From Gemmatimonas sp. (GTDB lineage Bacteria > Gemmatimonadota > Gemmatimonadetes > Gemmatimonadales > Gemmatimonadaceae), in assembly GCF_031426495.1 (NCBI RefSeq), contig NZ_JANPLK010000040.1, positions 62,001-126,000 on the forward strand: a stretch of DNA of 64,000 nt. The letters are read 5' to 3'. Each line of letters begins with the position of its first letter. Positions within the stretch are counted from its first letter, which is position 1. The notes under the pieces were generated by a model that worked only from the letters and a program-made list of their open reading frames with translations, made no database searches and was not told the DNA's origin. Both the position numbers and the translations under genes were made by a program. Positions 60,926 through 64,000 of the stretch are shown in pieces.

Positions 60926-61092
60926 GAACAGCAAAAGCAACAGCGGGAACACGGAGTCGGCGGATTTCACCGGTCACACAGATAAGCAAAGAGCGCTTTT
61001 GTTTATCTGTGAAGTCTGCGTCATCCGCCGACTCCGTGTTCCCGCTGTTGCTTTTCGCTGTTGCTTTTCGCTGTTGCTTTTCGCAGTTGCCG
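60926..61092. repeat. Nested cruciform repeat (family B), copy 1
   Basis: The outer arms at 60933-60965 and 61023-61055 are a perfect 33-bp inverted repeat (core GGGAACACGGAGTCGGCGGA). The inner arms, CACAGATAAGCAAA (60977-60990) and its partner (60998-61011), pair over 14 bp with one G-T around the loop GAGCGCT. Outside the right arm, the 13-mer CGCTGTTGCTTTT is repeated in tandem (61043-61081, three perfect units) and a fourth, degenerate unit starts at 61082. It starts 12 bases after the LLM gene and ends 42 bases before the amidase. Confidence 0.85.
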
Positions 61093-61134
61093 TTCCTCTC
61101 TGTCGCCACACCACGAAACAGGTACTTTGGAACT

Positions 61135-62691
61135 ATGCCCAGACACGCCCAACTCACCACCGCACTGCTCTTCGTCGCGACCGCAGCGACGTCGCTCTCC
61201 GCCCAGCCGGCCCGTCGACCATTTCGGATCGAGGAAGCGACCATCGCCCAGATCCATGCGGCGTTCAAGTCGAAGGCGCTGACCTGTCGTGCGCTCACGA
61301 AGGCCTATCTCGATCGTATCGACGCCCTCGACAAGCGCGGCCCGGCGATCAACGCGATCATTCTGGTGAATCCGGATGCCATCGCCGTGGCCGATTCGCT
61401 CGACAAGCGCTACGCCGCTGGCGGGCCCACGGGCCCGCTGCACTGCGTCCCGATGATCGTGAAGGACAACTTCGAGACCATGGGCATGCAGACCACTGGT
61501 GGCTCGTTGGCGCTCGAAGGGTGGAAGCCGCTGCAGGACGCCACGATGGTGCGGCAGATCAAGCACGCCGGGGCCATCGTGTTGGCGAAGTCGAATCTCG
61601 CCGAGTGGGCGTTCACGCCGTACGAGACCGTCAGCTCGATCCTGCCGGGCTACACACACAATCCGTATGCGCTCGATCGGGTCACGGCCGGATCGAGTGG
61701 TGGGACCGCCGCCGCCGTGGCCGCCAGCTTCGGCGCAGTCGGACTCGGCACCGACACCGGCAATTCCATCCGTGGCCCGTCGGCCCATCAGGCGTTGGTC
61801 GGCATTCGCTCCACGATGGGCCTCACCTCGCGGGCCGGCGTGATCCCACTCAACGCGTCGGCCGATGTTGCCGGTCCAATGGCACGGACCGTCGCCGATG
61901 CCGTTGCCGTGTTCGACGTGGTGGTCGGCAGTGATCCCGCGGATTCCGTTACCGCTCCAGCCGATGCCAAGCGCCGCGCGTCGTATGCCAGCTTCCTGGT
62001 GCGTGGTGCACTCAAAGGCGCGCGCGTCGGCATTCTGCGGCAGGCGTATGAGCGGCCAACGCTCGACGCAGAAGTGCAGCGCGTGTTCGAGCGCGCCGTC
62101 GCCGACCTGCGGGCGCACGGTGCCGTGATCGTCGAGGTGCGAGTCGATTCGCTCGACGCCATTCAGCGTCGCCAGCAGGGTGGCTGCAATCGGTTCAAGG
62201 CCGACTTCGAACGCTACTTCGCCGCGCGCGGTTCGAACGCCCCAGTGAAGACCATCGACGAGGTGCTCCGCAGCCGGAAGTTCCACCCCACCGTGGAGCA
62301 GCGTCTGCGTGACGCCTCGCAGGTGACCGAACTCCCTGAAGCCAGCGTTGGCTGCCAGAGCCGTGAGCGGGTCCGCACGGCGCTGCGCGACGCCGTGCAG
62401 CAGATGATGGACACGCTGCAACTCGACGCCGCGATCTATCCCACGTGGAGTAACGCGCCGCGCCTCATCGGCGACCTGAACACGCCGCACGGCGACAACA
62501 GTCAACTCTTCTCGCCCAGTACCGGCTTCCCCGCCATCACCGTGCCGATGGGCTACACGCGCGACAATCGATTACCCGCCGGCCTGAGTTTCCTCGGGCG
62601 CCCATGGAGCGAAGGACGGCTGATTCAGCTCGTGTACGACTACGAGCAGGCCACCAAGCATCGTCGCGCGCCGGTGCTGACGGCGCGCTGA
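61135..62691 (+). CDS. Exported amidase-signature enzyme
   Basis: 518 residues. The signal peptide (LTTALLFVATAATSLSAQ) shows it is periplasmic or secreted. The amidase-signature triad can be placed: K110 in MIVKDNFE, cis-Ser in AGSSGGTAAA (S188) and nucleophile S211 in GTDTGNSIRGP. The usual Gly before that Ser (GGS) is Asn here, as in some peptide amidases. HNPY...RVTAGSSGGT and GLTSRAGVIPLNASADVAGP are typical of the group. The substrate is unknown; an exported member may act on peptides or aryl amides. ATG 61135 begins the signal peptide; the upstream frame runs into the repeat. Confidence 0.9.
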   Translation: MPRHAQLTTALLFVATAATSLSAQPARRPFRIEEATIAQIHAAFKSKALTCRALTKAYLDRIDALDKRGPAINAIILVNPDAIAVADSLDKRYAAGGPTGPLHCVPMIVKDNFETMGMQTTGGSLALEGWKPLQDATMVRQIKHAGAIVLAKSNLAEWAFTPYETVSSILPGYTHNPYALDRVTAGSSGGTAAAVAASFGAVGLGTDTGNSIRGPSAHQALVGIRSTMGLTSRAGVIPLNASADVAGPMARTVADAVAVFDVVVGSDPADSVTAPADAKRRASYASFLVRGALKGARVGILRQAYERPTLDAEVQRVFERAVADLRAHGAVIVEVRVDSLDAIQRRQQGGCNRFKADFERYFAARGSNAPVKTIDEVLRSRKFHPTVEQRLRDASQVTELPEASVGCQSRERVRTALRDAVQQMMDTLQLDAAIYPTWSNAPRLIGDLNTPHGDNSQLFSPSTGFPAITVPMGYTRDNRLPAGLSFLGRPWSEGRLIQLVYDYEQATKHRRAPVLTAR

Positions 62692-62700
62692 GCCCCTCTT

Positions 62701-62845
62701 AGCAACAGCAAAAGCAAAAGCGGGAACACGGAGTCCACCGATTCCGCAGATGTCACAGATAAACGAATAGCGCTCTTGGCTTATCTGTGTCATCGGTGCA
62801 ATCGGTGGACTCCGTGTTCAGGCTGTTGCCGTTGCTGTTGGCGGT
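62701..62845. repeat. Nested cruciform repeat (family B), copy 2
   Basis: The outer arms 62724-62743 (GAACACGGAGTCCACCGATT) and 62800-62819 are a perfect 20-bp inverted repeat. The inner arms CACAGATAAACGAA (62754-62767) and TTGGCTTATCTGTG (62776-62789) pair at 12 of 14. AACACGGAGTC, CACAGATAA and AGCGCT are shared with copy 1. It lies between the convergent amidase and argJ genes and may act as a bidirectional terminator. Confidence 0.85.
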
Positions 62846-62852
62846 TTGCCGC

Positions 62853-64000
62853 TCAACTGCTGTAATAAGACGCGTTCTCGTCCACGTAGCCCTTAGTCAA
62901 GTCGCAACCGTACGCGATCGCCTCGCCGTCACCGACGCCCAGCGACACCGACAGATCCACGACTTCGCGCGACAACGTCTCCCGTACCACCGCGTCGTCG
63001 AAGGCCAGCCGCTCGCCGTGGCCGACCACCTGAAAGCCGTTGATCCATGCATCCGTCGTTACCGGACGGATCGTGCAATCGAAGCACTTGCCGACCGCCA
63101 TCAGCAAGCGGCCGACGTTCGGATCGGCGCCGTGCACCATCGTCTTCACCAGCGGCGAATTCAGGATGGACTTCGCGACCACATGCGCTTCCGTGTCGTT
63201 CAGGGCACCTCGCACCGTCACGCGGACCAGATGCTCGGCGCCCTCGCCGTCACGCGCCAGAATCTCCGTCATGCGACGGCAGCCGGCCGTAAGGACCGCG
63301 AGGAAATCCGCTTCGTCAACCGCGCCGGCCAAGCCGTTGGCCAAGATCGCGCAGGTGTCGGACGTGCTCGTATCGGTGTCGACCGACAGCATGTTGAACG
63401 TCGGCGCCACCGCGACGCGCAGGAGTCGATCCAGTGTCGGCGCGTCAATCGCCGCGTCGGTGAAGATGTACGACAGCATCGTGGCCATGTTCGGCTCGAT
63501 CATGCCGGACCCCTTCGCCACCCAGGTGATCGTGGCGTTGCCGATCGATGCCGACAGCGCTTTCGGATGCGTGTCCGTCGTCATGATGCCCTCGGCGCCC
63601 ACCATGGGATCGTCCTGCAGATCGGACGTCATGCCGACCACGCCCAGCTCGATCGTCTCGATCGGCAACTGCACGCCGATCACACCGGTCGAGCTCACCA
63701 ACACGCGTTCCGAAGTCGTTCCCAGCTCGGCCGCGGCCGCCACGGCCATCCGTCGCGCGTTCTCCACGCCGCGCGTGCCCGTCGCGACATTGCTCACCTT
63801 GCTGTTCGCGATGATCGCCCGCAGCATACCGCCCTTGATCGTTTCGCGGCCAAGGATGATTGGCGCGCCGGGAAAATGATTGCGGGTAAACACGGCGGCG
63901 GCGGCGGCGTCGACATCACTGGCGAACAACGTCAGATCGCGAGCCGACGGCTTGAGGCCGACATTGCGGCTGGCGCAGCGAAAGCCGCGTGGAAACACCG
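62853..64000 (-). CDS. argJ: ArgJ, glutamate N-acetyltransferase/N-acetylglutamate synthase (5' truncated)
   Basis: Only the first few residues are lost off the window edge. The protein is an Ntn-fold enzyme of arginine synthesis that moves acetyl from N-acetylornithine to glutamate. Signatures: VFTRNHFPGAPIILGRE, ANSKVSNVATG, STGVIGVQLPI and, at the autocleavage site, KGSGMIEPNMATML with the catalytic Thr after NMA. The C-terminus ends YVDENASYYSS, as expected for the family (YV.INA.YTT-type end). The bifunctional or monofunctional activity cannot be told by reading. No other arg gene is in view. Confidence 0.93.
   Translation of the reverse strand, partial: VFPRGFRCASRNVGLKPSARDLTLFASDVDAAAAAVFTRNHFPGAPIILGRETIKGGMLRAIIANSKVSNVATGTRGVENARRMAVAAAAELGTTSERVLVSSTGVIGVQLPIETIELGVVGMTSDLQDDPMVGAEGIMTTDTHPKALSASIGNATITWVAKGSGMIEPNMATMLSYIFTDAAIDAPTLDRLLRVAVAPTFNMLSVDTDTSTSDTCAILANGLAGAVDEADFLAVLTAGCRRMTEILARDGEGAEHLVRVTVRGALNDTEAHVVAKSILNSPLVKTMVHGADPNVGRLLMAVGKCFDCTIRPVTTDAWINGFQVVGHGERLAFDDAVVRETLSREVVDLSVSLGVGDGEAIAYGCDLTKGYVDENASYYSS

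Noticed and set aside
61021..62505. 494-codon minus-strand frame opposite the amidase
   Set aside because: Shadow frame; the amidase triad is on the plus strand.
1..64000. tRNA, rRNA and CRISPR
   Set aside because: No T-loop/anticodon pattern, no rRNA core words and no regularly spaced direct repeats were found by reading; a covariance-model search would be needed to exclude tRNAs fully.

Overview
The window looks like chromosomal DNA from a high-GC, diderm, soil- or water-type bacterium. The best guess is Gemmatimonadota (Gemmatimonas-like, FCB superphylum). This rests on the mix of families: large Oar-type TonB receptors with an N-terminal carboxypeptidase-regulatory domain, a SprA-like giant outer-membrane protein, PadR with an ADOP-like permease prefix, Ku plus a two-domain LigD, and many orphan hybrid histidine kinases. 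I read no rRNA, tRNA or CRISPR array. The placement is an inference from gene content, not from a marker gene.

Layout. 1-5.1 kb: the end of an APC amino-acid permease, a solo palindromic repeat, an Oar-type TonB receptor with a clean terminator, and a small cassette in which long inverted repeats enclose a four-helix-bundle (23S rRNA IVS-type) gene. 5.1-9.5 kb (minus): an overlapping envelope operon lptF-lptG-mlaE-mlaD, for LPS export and phospholipid transport. 9.5-21.1 kb (plus): a SprA-like translocon gene, a ComEA-like HhH protein, then pilB-pilT-pilC of the type IV pilus/competence machine. 21.5-26.3 kb: a YwqK-repeat/beta-propeller secreted protein and a large multi-PAS hybrid kinase. 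26.4-28.2 kb (minus): a hipBA toxin-antitoxin pair with a candidate operator. 28.6-34.1 kb: a small exported protein, a PadR regulator coupled to an unusual LptF-like permease, a remnant of a ModE regulator, and a second Oar-type receptor. 34.2-40.7 kb: a SEC-C protein, PRC-barrel, small membrane protein, YihY, the NHEJ pair ku-ligD, an unknown protein and a BON lipoprotein. 40.8-58.7 kb: a signalling-rich stretch with a Ser/Thr kinase fused to an NB-ARC-like ATPase, three more hybrid histidine kinases, a metzincin-like lipoprotein, a thioredoxin-bacilliredoxin fusion, an M1 peptidase and a chemoreceptor. 58.9-64 kb: a coupled ATP-grasp/LLM flavin oxidoreductase pair, an exported amidase bracketed by two copies of a second palindromic repeat, and argJ running off the end.

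How it fits together. The left third is mostly outer-membrane biogenesis and surface machinery (TonB receptors, Lpt, Mla, SprA, T4P). The middle holds accessory modules with signs of rearrangement: hipBA, the ModE remnant, the PadR-permease pair and a possible K+ channel remnant. The right third senses and signals.

The strongest candidates for undescribed biology are: (1) the inverted-repeat cassette carrying an IVP-type four-helix-bundle gene outside rRNA, with a related solo palindrome 3.5 kb away; (2) the PadR-coupled hybrid of an ADOP-like prefix and an LptF-like permease that lacks the periplasmic jellyroll; (3) the nested cruciform repeat family around the amidase; (4) the ATP-grasp/LLM pair.
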